The notes under the pieces are model-generated. The model saw only the letters and a list, made by a program, of their open reading frames with translations. It was not told the origin of the DNA and searched no databases. This document shows, in pieces, positions 1-5,470 of a DNA stretch of 5,507 nucleotides. Position 1 is the stretch's first letter. Each line of letters starts with the position of its first letter. Source of the stretch: Microcaldota archaeon (GTDB lineage: Archaea > Micrarchaeota > Micrarchaeia > Micrarchaeales > Micrarchaeaceae); NCBI GenBank assembly GCA_021834865.1, contig JAKBRD010000048.1, forward strand, positions 1 to 5,507, read 5' to 3'. The position numbers and the translations under genes are program-made.

Positions 1-38
1 ACCCTAAGAAACAGGCAAATGAAGGTAAAGAAAAATAG
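1..38 (+). CDS. Possible 3' tail of an upstream gene (partial)
   Basis: Reading from base 3, the frame gives PKKQANEGKEK and a TAG stop at 36-38. A lysine- and glutamate-rich tail like this is common at archaeal protein C-termini. The frame starting at base 1 is also open, reaching a TAA at 49-51 with a basic tail, so the sequence alone does not decide between them. Nothing identifies the product. Whichever frame is real, the upstream gene would be co-directional with the malic enzyme and end 40-50 bases before it. Confidence 0.3.
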   Translation, partial: PKKQANEGKEK

Positions 39-44
39 GGTTGG

Positions 45-52
45 TTATTAAA
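45..52 (+). promoter_or_regulatory. TATA-like box for the malic enzyme gene
   Basis: TTATTAAA lies about 40 bases before the ATG at 91. An archaeal start point about 25 bases downstream would give a leader of roughly 15-20 bases, enough to hold the GGTG ribosome-binding site at 82-85. The match to a consensus TATA box is only moderate. The gene could instead be read through from the upstream gene. Confidence 0.35.
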
Positions 53-81
53 AGCTGCAAATTCTATACTACCGTTAAAAT

Positions 82-85
82 GGTG
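82..85 (+). promoter_or_regulatory. Ribosome-binding site of the malic enzyme gene
   Basis: GGTG sits five bases before the ATG at 91. It matches part of the archaeal anti-Shine-Dalgarno complement GGAGGTG. Its spacing supports 91 as the start. Confidence 0.55.
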
Positions 86-90
86 TAATA

Positions 91-1368
91 ATGCCTACTG
101 ACGAAGACGTGCTTAAAGCTTACGAAACATCCAAGGGAGCAATAGAGATAATACCCAAGGTTAAAGTGGACAGCAGGGAGGATCTGGCGCTCAGGTATAC
201 CCCGGGAGTTGCGGTCATATCAAACGCAATAAAGAACGACAAATCCAAAGTTTATACATATACAGGAAAACCAAACAACGTGGCCATAATAACAGATGGC
301 AGCAGGATATTGGGCCTCGGCAACATAGGCCCAGAGGCTGGGCTGCCGGTCATGGAAGCCAAGGCAATGCTCTTCAAGAAGTATGGAGGCGTTGATGCGG
401 TGCCGATATGCCTGGACACGCAGGAGGAAGAGGCCATAATAAGCATCGTAAAGGCTCTGGCCCCGGGATTTGGAGGTTTCAATATTGAGGATATAGAGTC
501 GCCCAAATGCTTCAGAATAGTAGACAGGCTTTCTAAAGAGCTAGAAATTCCGATACTTCACGATGACCAGCACGGCACGGCAATGGTTGCAGTGGCTGCG
601 CTTATAAACGCACTGAAGCTAGCAGGCAAGGATATAACAAAAATCAAAATAGTAATAAACGGAGCGGGAGCGGCAGGGATGGGCATAGTTAGGCTCTTGA
701 GTTATATGAAAATAAAAAACATTTACGTAGTCGACACCGTAGGCGCTATATACGACGGGCGCAAGGAAAGAATGAACGAATTCAAGCAGGAAATAGCGAC
801 GCTGACCAATAGGGAAAAGATTGAGGGAAGCCTTGCAGAAATAGCCGAAAAGGCTGACGTACTGATAGGGGTTTCGAGTGCGGGAGTTTTTACGAAAGAA
901 ATAATACAGAAAATGGCTGAAAAGCCGATAGTGTTTGCACTTGCAAATCCAGTACCTGAAATATCCTATAAGGACGCAAAAGATGCAGGGGCTTTCATAG
1001 TGGCAACCGGCAGATCCGATACTCCGAACCAGGTAAACAACGTGTTGAGCTTTCCGAACATAATGCGCGGCCTGCTTGATTCCGGAGCAAAACACGTTGA
1101 TTATGACATGCTATATGAAGCTTCCAAGGCACTTGCAAAGTGCGTTGGCAAGGAGCTTGGCGTTGAACATATATTGCCTGCACCGTATAGCGCCAAGGAG
1201 ATGATAGACGTGCTGTCTAGCGTGGCTAGTGCCGTAGCGGCCAGTGCCATAAAATCAGGCAACTCAAGGCACAGCGAACTCGACATTAGCGCAATAAAGA
1301 AAAATGCCGCGAAGATAATAAAGAGGGGAATGAAGCTCGAAAAGGTTGCCACGAAAACCCAGGCATGA
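91..1368 (+). CDS. Malic enzyme (malate dehydrogenase, oxaloacetate-decarboxylating)
   Basis: This enzyme oxidatively decarboxylates malate to pyruvate and CO2, reducing NAD or NADP, in the cytoplasm. The 425 residues match the short prokaryotic malic enzyme without the phosphotransacetylase-like extension of MaeB. The N-terminal malic domain shows YTPGV with Tyr36 (the usual catalytic tyrosine) and MEAKAMLFK with Lys91 (the catalytic lysine). It also carries the metal ligands Glu132/Asp133 in NIEDIE and Asp158/Asp159 in HDDQHGTA. The Rossmann domain follows, with GAGAAGMG at 191-198, ANPVPEI near 285-291 and TGRSDTPNQVNN at 306-317. Asp215 at the end of the second strand is usual in this subfamily and does not settle NAD versus NADP. 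The start is supported by GGTG five bases upstream. All key residues are present and the gene looks intact. It probably feeds pyruvate from C4 acids or balances reductant. Confidence 0.95.
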   Translation: MPTDEDVLKAYETSKGAIEIIPKVKVDSREDLALRYTPGVAVISNAIKNDKSKVYTYTGKPNNVAIITDGSRILGLGNIGPEAGLPVMEAKAMLFKKYGGVDAVPICLDTQEEEAIISIVKALAPGFGGFNIEDIESPKCFRIVDRLSKELEIPILHDDQHGTAMVAVAALINALKLAGKDITKIKIVINGAGAAGMGIVRLLSYMKIKNIYVVDTVGAIYDGRKERMNEFKQEIATLTNREKIEGSLAEIAEKADVLIGVSSAGVFTKEIIQKMAEKPIVFALANPVPEISYKDAKDAGAFIVATGRSDTPNQVNNVLSFPNIMRGLLDSGAKHVDYDMLYEASKALAKCVGKELGVEHILPAPYSAKEMIDVLSSVASAVAASAIKSGNSRHSELDISAIKKNAAKIIKRGMKLEKVATKTQA

Positions 1369-1812
1369 TCAGCTTTTGAGCTTTACGAGTCGCGCCTTTT
1401 TTGTTATGAATAGTATCGGAGCTATTGCAAGCACTATGGCAGGCATTATCGATATTGCAATTATCGCTGCTGAGCCGTAACCCACTAGCGAATTTGATAT
1501 AAGGACAAGAAAAACAGCCCATGCGAAAAGGGGGACTATCAAAAACGGCGCATATCTTGCTAACGCTTTAGAATCCGAATATTTTGGAAGGCCGTTAACT
1601 GGATATTTTGACAGGTCAAACATTGCCCACTTGTTGCATTTCGGGCAGCGCATGTACCTTTTGCTGCCGAACCTTATTGAAGTGAGTGAAGCTCCTGGGA
1701 TAAACTCGTAGTTGAACCTGTATTTGCATTTGGGGCATACAAGACCGGATGTTGGCAATTCAGCACCTGCATAGCTTTGAGCCTGATAAATAATAATAGT
1801 TTTTGCATCCAA
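1369..1812 (-). CDS. Small zinc-ribbon membrane protein, function unknown
   Basis: The product is 147 residues. An N-terminal zinc ribbon has two CPKC knuckles, Cys26/Cys29 and Cys56/Cys59, spaced 26 residues apart and followed by a basic/aromatic stretch. Two hydrophobic helices follow, about 87-106 and 113-135, and a lysine/arginine-rich tail (KKARLVKLKS). By the positive-inside rule both the ribbon and the tail should face the cytoplasm, forming a hairpin in the membrane. The start used is TTG at 1812, because the only in-frame Met is inside the ribbon (residue 54). No Shine-Dalgarno is visible, and a TTG at residue 19 is an alternative start. Its stop touches the malic enzyme stop. It diverges from the kinase gene across 15 bases. 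I do not recognise a named family. Nucleic-acid or protein binding by the ribbon is possible but not shown. Confidence 0.75.
   Translation of the reverse strand: MDAKTIIIYQAQSYAGAELPTSGLVCPKCKYRFNYEFIPGASLTSIRFGSKRYMRCPKCNKWAMFDLSKYPVNGLPKYSDSKALARYAPFLIVPLFAWAVFLVLISNSLVGYGSAAIIAISIMPAIVLAIAPILFITKKARLVKLKS
1397..1402 (+). terminator. Candidate oligo-T terminator after the malic enzyme gene
   Basis: Six T residues lie 29 bases past the malic enzyme stop. Archaeal transcription often ends at such T tracts without a strong hairpin. The tract sits inside the opposing gene, where it encodes part of a lysine pair, so it may simply be coding sequence. Confidence 0.3.
1786..1797 (+). promoter_or_regulatory. 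TATA-like region for the P-loop kinase gene
   Basis: ATAAATAATAAT is centred about 36 bases before the ATG at 1828, predicting a leader of about 10 bases. There is no GGTG/GGAG before this ATG, which fits a very short leader. The box lies within the first codons of the opposing membrane-protein gene. Confidence 0.4.
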
Positions 1813-1827
1813 CTCTACGCGATTATA

Positions 1828-2409
1828 ATGATAATATGCATAACAGGGATGCCTGGAGCAGGAAAAAGCCTCGTTGGAGAGATGCTTGCCGCCAAGGGCT
1901 TCAAGGAAGTGGAGATGAGCGCATCGGTTAAGGAGAGGATGGCGGAGAACGGAATAGAAGTTAACAAGGACAGCATACGCAATTTCTCGCTGAACGCCAG
2001 AAAGGAATATGGCAATGACGTCGTGGCACGATGGACCATAGAAAAGATAAGGAAGCTCCCGGCAAAGGACATACTCATAGTGGGTCTCAGGAGCGCAGAC
2101 GAGGCAAAGTATTTCAAGACGCTGGAAAACGTTACGATAATATCGGTGGTAGCCCCGAAGATGATGAGGTTCGACAGGCTCGTGGAGCGAAAGAGGGAAG
2201 ACGACCCAAAAAATTATTCAGATTTTGAAAATAGGGAGGAGAAGGAAAAGCAGTTTGGGATAGCGAGCGCCATGGAGCATGCAAAGTACACCATAAGAAA
2301 CTCGGGCAGCATCGATGAGCTCAGGAGCAAAGTCGAAAAAGTGCTCAATGAAATAGAGCAGCGCGAAAAGGAAGAAAGGGCAAAGGAGCACGGGAAGAAG
2401 AGCGCATGA
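1828..2409 (+). CDS. UPF0200-type P-loop kinase (AAA_18/CoaE-like)
   Basis: This is a small cytoplasmic nucleotide-binding protein of 193 residues. The Walker A loop GMPGAGKS is at 7-14, directly after the first strand MIICIT. The GLRSADE stretch at 86-92 corresponds to the usual DGIRS motif of the family. A basic, lid-like RKREDD is at 121-126, and a GIASAMEHAKYTIRNSGS segment at 144-161 matches the end of the family fold. The last 25 residues are a charged helix. The frame is open back to a TTG at 1777, but the ATG at 1828 is chosen because the family begins immediately before the P-loop. UPF0200 proteins are often annotated as dephospho-CoA or nucleotide kinases by resemblance. Archaeal dephospho-CoA kinase has been assigned to a different family (DUF359), so the substrate here is not established. 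Confidence 0.85.
   Translation: MIICITGMPGAGKSLVGEMLAAKGFKEVEMSASVKERMAENGIEVNKDSIRNFSLNARKEYGNDVVARWTIEKIRKLPAKDILIVGLRSADEAKYFKTLENVTIISVVAPKMMRFDRLVERKREDDPKNYSDFENREEKEKQFGIASAMEHAKYTIRNSGSIDELRSKVEKVLNEIEQREKEERAKEHGKKSA
1831..1842 (-). promoter_or_regulatory. TATA-like region for the zinc-ribbon membrane protein
   Basis: Read on the minus strand, TATGCATATTAT is centred about 25 bases before the TTG at 1812. That is the spacing expected for a leaderless archaeal transcript. It lies inside the first codons of the divergent kinase gene, so the two transcription units overlap at their starts. Confidence 0.3.
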
Positions 2410-2456
2410 TATTGATGCAAAGCCAGATCACATTCAGATTTAAGTATTCTGGGCGC
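2410..2456. other. Convergent intergenic gap
   Basis: These 47 bases separate the ends of the kinase gene and the histidine phosphatase gene. I see no run of five or more T residues on either strand and no convincing hairpin, so termination signals for both genes are not evident. Confidence 0.6.
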
Positions 2457-3074
2457 TCAGAGGTGTGACATGTCGTTGTAGGTCATTAGCCCCCAGCCAG
2501 AATTGTCATATCTCATCTCGCTTATGCCGGTATTCTTTGTGTGCAGAAAATCAAGAATCCTTGAATAATGCCCAATATCGATATCCGGGCCAAGCATGCA
2601 CACGGTTATCATTGTTTTTATTACGGCGCTGTGCGTGACTACAAGTACAGTGCCATAGTCGGTGCCCTCAAGGTGTTTTACGAATTTTCCCACCCTGGTT
2701 ATGAAATCGTTCAGGTTTTCCGATTCCGGGTAGCGCCATTCTGGATTTTTGGCGTGTTTTTCTATCTCCTCAAGGATTTTCCCCACTTCAGGATCGTCCA
2801 TTCGTTTGCCTACGAATTCCTTTGGCCTGATTATTTCGGCCAGAAGTTCATCGTATTCTATTTGCTTATTCAGCTTTTTGCCTATTATCTCGGCAGTCTG
2901 ACGGGCTCTCGTATATGGGCTGGATATTATATAGTCTATATCGACGCTGGCCAGCTTTTTTGCGAGGGCTTCGGATTGCGCTATGCCTTCTTTTGAGAGC
3001 GGAGTATCAGGCGACTGATGCACAGCTGCCTTGTTTGCTTCTGTGTTGCCGTGGCGTGCAAGTATAACTTTCAT
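2457..3074 (-). CDS. Histidine phosphatase family protein (phosphoglycerate mutase-like)
   Basis: The product is 205 residues from the ATG at 3074. It has the phosphohistidine fold: ARHGNTEAN with the RHG at 7-9 (catalytic His8), SSPYTRARQTAE at 51-62 with the phosphate-binding arginine, acid Glu80 in LLAEI, and THSAVIK with the second histidine His148. A GTP-free, cofactor-independent phosphomonoesterase role is likely. Members act as sugar-phosphate phosphatases, alpha-ribazole phosphatases or phosphoglycerate mutases, and nothing here picks one. The frame also contains a GTG at 3083, directly after the agmatinase stop. I prefer the ATG because AGGTG at 3085-3081 lies six bases before it, whereas starting at the GTG would leave no ribosome-binding site. 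It lies downstream of the ureohydrolase gene in one probable operon. A functional link between the two is not obvious. Confidence 0.88.
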   Translation of the reverse strand: MKVILARHGNTEANKAAVHQSPDTPLSKEGIAQSEALAKKLASVDIDYIISSPYTRARQTAEIIGKKLNKQIEYDELLAEIIRPKEFVGKRMDDPEVGKILEEIEKHAKNPEWRYPESENLNDFITRVGKFVKHLEGTDYGTVLVVTHSAVIKTMITVCMLGPDIDIGHYSRILDFLHTKNTGISEMRYDNSGWGLMTYNDMSHL

Positions 3075-3080
3075 TTGCTG

Positions 3081-3085
3081 CACCT
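3081..3085 (-). promoter_or_regulatory. Ribosome-binding site overlapping the upstream stop codon
   Basis: AGGTG overlaps the TAG stop of the agmatinase-type gene and lies six bases before the ATG at 3074. It decides the start of the histidine phosphatase and suggests translational coupling between the two genes. Confidence 0.6.
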
Positions 3086-3965
3086 ATTTGCGGGTGCCTA
3101 GAGTAGCCATGCCGACTAGCCCGTATGCCAGCTTTGCTGCAAGATAGTCCGGGGCCCGCATGCCAGGTATTGGCGCAAGCTCTGAGATGTCGGCACCTAT
3201 AAGTTTTCTCCCTTTTAAGACCCCGGAGAGGATGTTAATTAGGCTTGTGTACCTCATGCCTCCGGGCTCTGGTGTTCCCACGCTTGGCATTTCAGATGGA
3301 TCCAGCACGTCCAAGTCTATAGTTATGTAAACGTTCTTCTTTACGTGCTTGGATATAGATTCTGCTATCATCTTGTCCGACATGCTGCGCATATCTTTCA
3401 TGTAGAGTATGTCTTTTGAATACTTAGAATAGCCCTGCTCGTCTATGCTCCTTACCCCTACGCTGTATGTGCTCTTGCACATATCCCTTATTCTAGCCAT
3501 TACGCACGCGTGCGAATATTTGCTGTTCATGAATTCCTCACGCGAATCGGAATGTGCATCGAAATGCAGCACGCTGAAGTCATCTCCCGCATTGGCAATT
3601 GCCATGACCGCACCTAGCGCAACAGTGTGCTCGCCGCCGAGCAGAAGCGGGACCTTTCCGTCGTCTATTATTATGGATACTTCCCTTGCTATTCTTTTGA
3701 CCATGGCCTCAGGGCCGCTCACGTCTGGCTCAAGCTGCTCCAGGGTATATACGCCCGCATCCGCAGGGGAGAAGCCGAGCTCTTCGCTGTATAGCTCAAT
3801 ATGCCTGCTGGCCCTTATTATGGCATCGGGCCCATCCCGGGAGCCTGAGCCGTAGCTCATCGTAGAATCGTAAGGCACAGGTAGTACCACGAACTTAGCT
3901 TTCTCGTAGCTTTGGTCTTCAAGCCCAAAAAGGTTATATGGGGCCGCAGAGTTCAATATTTGCAT
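3084..3965 (-). CDS. speB: Ureohydrolase, probably agmatinase
   Basis: The enzyme is predicted to hydrolyse a guanidino compound to urea with two Mn ions. Agmatine to putrescine is the most likely reaction in an archaeon. The 293 residues match the family length. Metal-binding motifs appear in order: GGEHTV at 110-115 (His113), HFDAHSD at 134-140 (Asp136, His138, Asp140) and DLDVLDP at 217-223 (Asp217, Asp219). SVGTPEPGG at 228-236 and ADISELAP with Glu262 follow. GGEH in place of the bacterial GGDH is a mild variant. Some archaea use aminopropylagmatine instead of agmatine, and arginase or guanidinobutyrase activity cannot be excluded by motif. The ATG at 3965 has no Shine-Dalgarno. A TATA-like box 26 bases upstream suggests a leaderless transcript. 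It is first in an operon with the histidine phosphatase gene. Confidence 0.9.
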   Translation of the reverse strand: MQILNSAAPYNLFGLEDQSYEKAKFVVLPVPYDSTMSYGSGSRDGPDAIIRASRHIELYSEELGFSPADAGVYTLEQLEPDVSGPEAMVKRIAREVSIIIDDGKVPLLLGGEHTVALGAVMAIANAGDDFSVLHFDAHSDSREEFMNSKYSHACVMARIRDMCKSTYSVGVRSIDEQGYSKYSKDILYMKDMRSMSDKMIAESISKHVKKNVYITIDLDVLDPSEMPSVGTPEPGGMRYTSLINILSGVLKGRKLIGADISELAPIPGMRAPDYLAAKLAYGLVGMATLGTRK

Positions 3966-3966
3966 G

Positions 3967-3985
3967 GTTAAATATCCGGTTTAAC
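3967..3985. promoter_or_regulatory. Inverted repeat at the agmatinase start, possible operator
   Basis: GTTAAA and TTTAAC form a perfect 6-base inverted repeat separated by 7 bases. It lies between the proposed TATA box and the ATG at 3965. A protein bound here would block transcription initiation. AT-rich arms can arise by chance, so this is only a candidate. Confidence 0.3.
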
Positions 3986-3987
3986 TG

Positions 3988-3994
3988 ATTTAAG
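3988..3994 (-). promoter_or_regulatory. TATA-like box for the agmatinase-histidine phosphatase operon
   Basis: Minus-strand CTTAAAT is centred about 26 bases before the ATG at 3965. That is the distance expected if transcription starts at or next to the start codon. It agrees with the absence of a ribosome-binding site there. Confidence 0.4.
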
Positions 3995-4116
3995 CCTTTT
4001 CTAAACTGGCAATTTGGCCATATCCGAACAAAGGCGATGGTTTTCGAAGGTGGGCAATAAACCGACTTATGGTTGTTGCGATGCATGATGGAGATACAAA
4101 CGCACCATACAAAAAG

Positions 4117-4124
4117 TATAAATA
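4117..4124 (+). promoter_or_regulatory. TATA box for the PH-like-domain gene
   Basis: TATAAATA preceded by a purine-rich AAAAAG (BRE-like) is the best TATA box in the window. It predicts a start point near 4145-4148 and a leader of about 30 bases to the ATG at 4178. Confidence 0.6.
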
Positions 4125-4177
4125 ATAAGTGCATTACAACTTTCTAATCCAACTTGGATGTAGGCGCAAACTTACTT

Positions 4178-5401
4178 ATGTCAAACAATGAAAATGCCAA
4201 CCAGCTCTCTGAACCGATGCTATTTGAAGAAGAGGAGAAATACTACGAGACGCAGCACGGGAAAAAGCTGCTGAGCAGGGGCAGGAATAGGATAATAGCC
4301 ACTAACAGGAGGCTACTAGTATTCACGGGATCCGGCTACAAATCGCTTTTCTATGACAAGATAGCGGCTCTCAATGTCAGGAAAGGCAATAAATTTGAGA
4401 TAAGCCTTGTGGGAGGCAAGGAGCCAGAGGTTTTCAGCGTAGGCAGGAAGGGTGCTCTAGGACTGTTCGATGTTGTAAGCAGGATGATAAGCATCAGCAG
4501 CGACGCACGCATGGCTTATGCAATAGGCACCATGGAAGCACAGAAGAACATTATGGTAAAGCAGCAGGCAGTGGCTATGGAAGTAGGAGCCAGGCATGTC
4601 ATGGAATACATTTCAGAAGAAACCCATGAAGAGAAAGCAACTGCAGCAAAACAGCGCATGGACGCTTATGCCGAAGAATATTCGAAGAAGCAGATGGTGA
4701 GCGTAAACGCAAAGAACAGCGATGGCAAACAGCTCAACGTAAGCTTCAACTTTATACCTAAGATAAAAAACACCATATACAGTGCTATGAGCTCAGAGGC
4801 CCTGTACACGCTTACGCACAGCGTTTACTCGAGAAGCAGTGCGGTTGCTGGAATGCTGTATGGAAATACAAAAAGCGTAGGATCAAGTCTTTCGGCTACA
4901 ATAGCAAGCACTATAAAGCAGAATGCAATGCAGGAGGTTGCAAGGAATGCTTATGCGATGAGGTATGTGGCGCTCGATAACATAAGCCACACGGTAGTTC
5001 TCGAAGGGAATACTTCTGCATACGCCAGCTCTGATTGCCTTTGCTTCCCTGATCTCAGCATAGAGGAATTTACGAGCAACGTTTATCAGGAATTCGGCGA
5101 GAGGCTGGTTAGCGGCCATGTAGAAGCGGTTGCAAGCGAAAAAGATCACAAGGCAGAAACGCCGCGCATGGAGAAGGCAGAAGGCTTCGGGCTTCTGAGG
5201 AAGGAAGAAGCTGAGAAAAAGAGCAACGTTGAAGAAGAGCGCCAGAGCCTAGAGATTAAGAATGCCCTTGATGCACACAAGCAGGAAGTAGCAAAGAAGA
5301 TACTGGGAAACTCGATCATATTCAACGCCAGGGCCCTCAACGAGAAGAAAAAGAAGGAAAAGAAAATATTCGAGCATTTCGTGACATCCTCCCACGACTG
5401 A
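4178..5401 (+). CDS. PH-like-domain protein of unknown function, 3' end altered by a transposon
   Basis: The product is 407 residues from the ATG at 4178. Residues 12-105 resemble a short bacterial-type PH domain: an acidic start, RNRIIATNRRLLVFTG at 36-51, then alternating strands and a closing helix near 95-105. The middle (about 110-315) is helical and Ala/Ser-rich, with no motif I recognise. Residues 318-400 are strongly charged and likely coiled coil, ending in a KKKKEKK-type stretch. No signal peptide or membrane helix is seen. A TTG at 4154 is in frame but would leave a leader of only about 8 bases, so the ATG is preferred, although neither start has a good Shine-Dalgarno. The last six codons (VTSSHD) and the TGA lie inside a TnpB-element end starting near 5381. 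The original C-terminus is therefore missing or lies beyond the element. Function is unknown. Confidence 0.75.
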   Translation: MSNNENANQLSEPMLFEEEEKYYETQHGKKLLSRGRNRIIATNRRLLVFTGSGYKSLFYDKIAALNVRKGNKFEISLVGGKEPEVFSVGRKGALGLFDVVSRMISISSDARMAYAIGTMEAQKNIMVKQQAVAMEVGARHVMEYISEETHEEKATAAKQRMDAYAEEYSKKQMVSVNAKNSDGKQLNVSFNFIPKIKNTIYSAMSSEALYTLTHSVYSRSSAVAGMLYGNTKSVGSSLSATIASTIKQNAMQEVARNAYAMRYVALDNISHTVVLEGNTSAYASSDCLCFPDLSIEEFTSNVYQEFGERLVSGHVEAVASEKDHKAETPRMEKAEGFGLLRKEEAEKKSNVEEERQSLEIKNALDAHKQEVAKKILGNSIIFNARALNEKKKKEKKIFEHFVTSSHD

Positions 5402-5470
5402 AGTCGTAGGCTTCCAATGGTGGCTTTTTGATTGGTCATCTTGAACCACCACGTATAGTTCCTGATTCAA
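5381..5470 (-). ncRNA. Probable TnpB guide RNA (omega RNA/reRNA) scaffold
   Basis: TnpB guide RNAs span the 3' end of tnpB and the right end, and their guide is the flanking DNA just past the element. Here the minus strand can form two stems. The first, 5452-5444 with 5425-5417, has nine pairs including wobbles and carries the tnpB stop in its loop. The second, 5410-5403 with 5398-5391, has eight pairs with a UUCA loop. CCAA in the first loop (5435-5432) can pair with UUGG at 5417-5414 as a pseudoknot, though 5417 is shared with the end of the first stem. The 5' limit is not known. Confidence 0.5.
5391..5410 (-). repeat. Transposon right-end hairpin
   Basis: The minus-strand arms CCTACGAC and GTCGTGGG pair over eight positions around a TTCA loop, with one G-U wobble. 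This is the subterminal hairpin that IS200/IS605 transposases recognise on single-stranded DNA. On the plus strand its loop contains the TGA that ends the PH-domain gene, and a T5 run at 5425-5429 follows. It might therefore also stop plus-strand transcription. Confidence 0.7.

Noticed and set aside
1777..1827. Upstream TTG start extending the P-loop kinase by 17 residues
   Set aside because: The family starts just before the P-loop. The extension would overlap the divergent gene and cover the likely promoter.
2568..2996. A 142-codon plus-strand ORF opposite the histidine phosphatase
   Set aside because: The opposite strand carries all the catalytic motifs of a known family. This ORF is an aromatic-rich shadow with no ribosome-binding site.
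3445..3855. A 136-codon plus-strand ORF opposite the ureohydrolase
   Set aside because: It is a serine/proline-rich shadow of the conserved metal-binding region of the real gene.
4069..4125. An 18-codon ORF (MVVAMHDGDTNAPYKKYK) in the gap before the PH-domain gene
   Set aside because: It has no ribosome-binding site, it ends inside the TATA box of the next gene, and its composition is unremarkable. It is most likely chance.
3966..4177. Possible RNA gene or riboswitch in the 212-base divergent gap
   Set aside because: I found no tRNA-like cloverleaf, strong long hairpin or known riboswitch core. TATA boxes and one short inverted repeat account for the visible signals.
5146..5470. Minus-strand ORFs (5146-5439 and 5249-5470) crossing the transposon end
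   Set aside because: They run antisense through the PH-domain gene and straight across the element boundary and hairpin. The tnpB frame ends at 5436 in a different frame.
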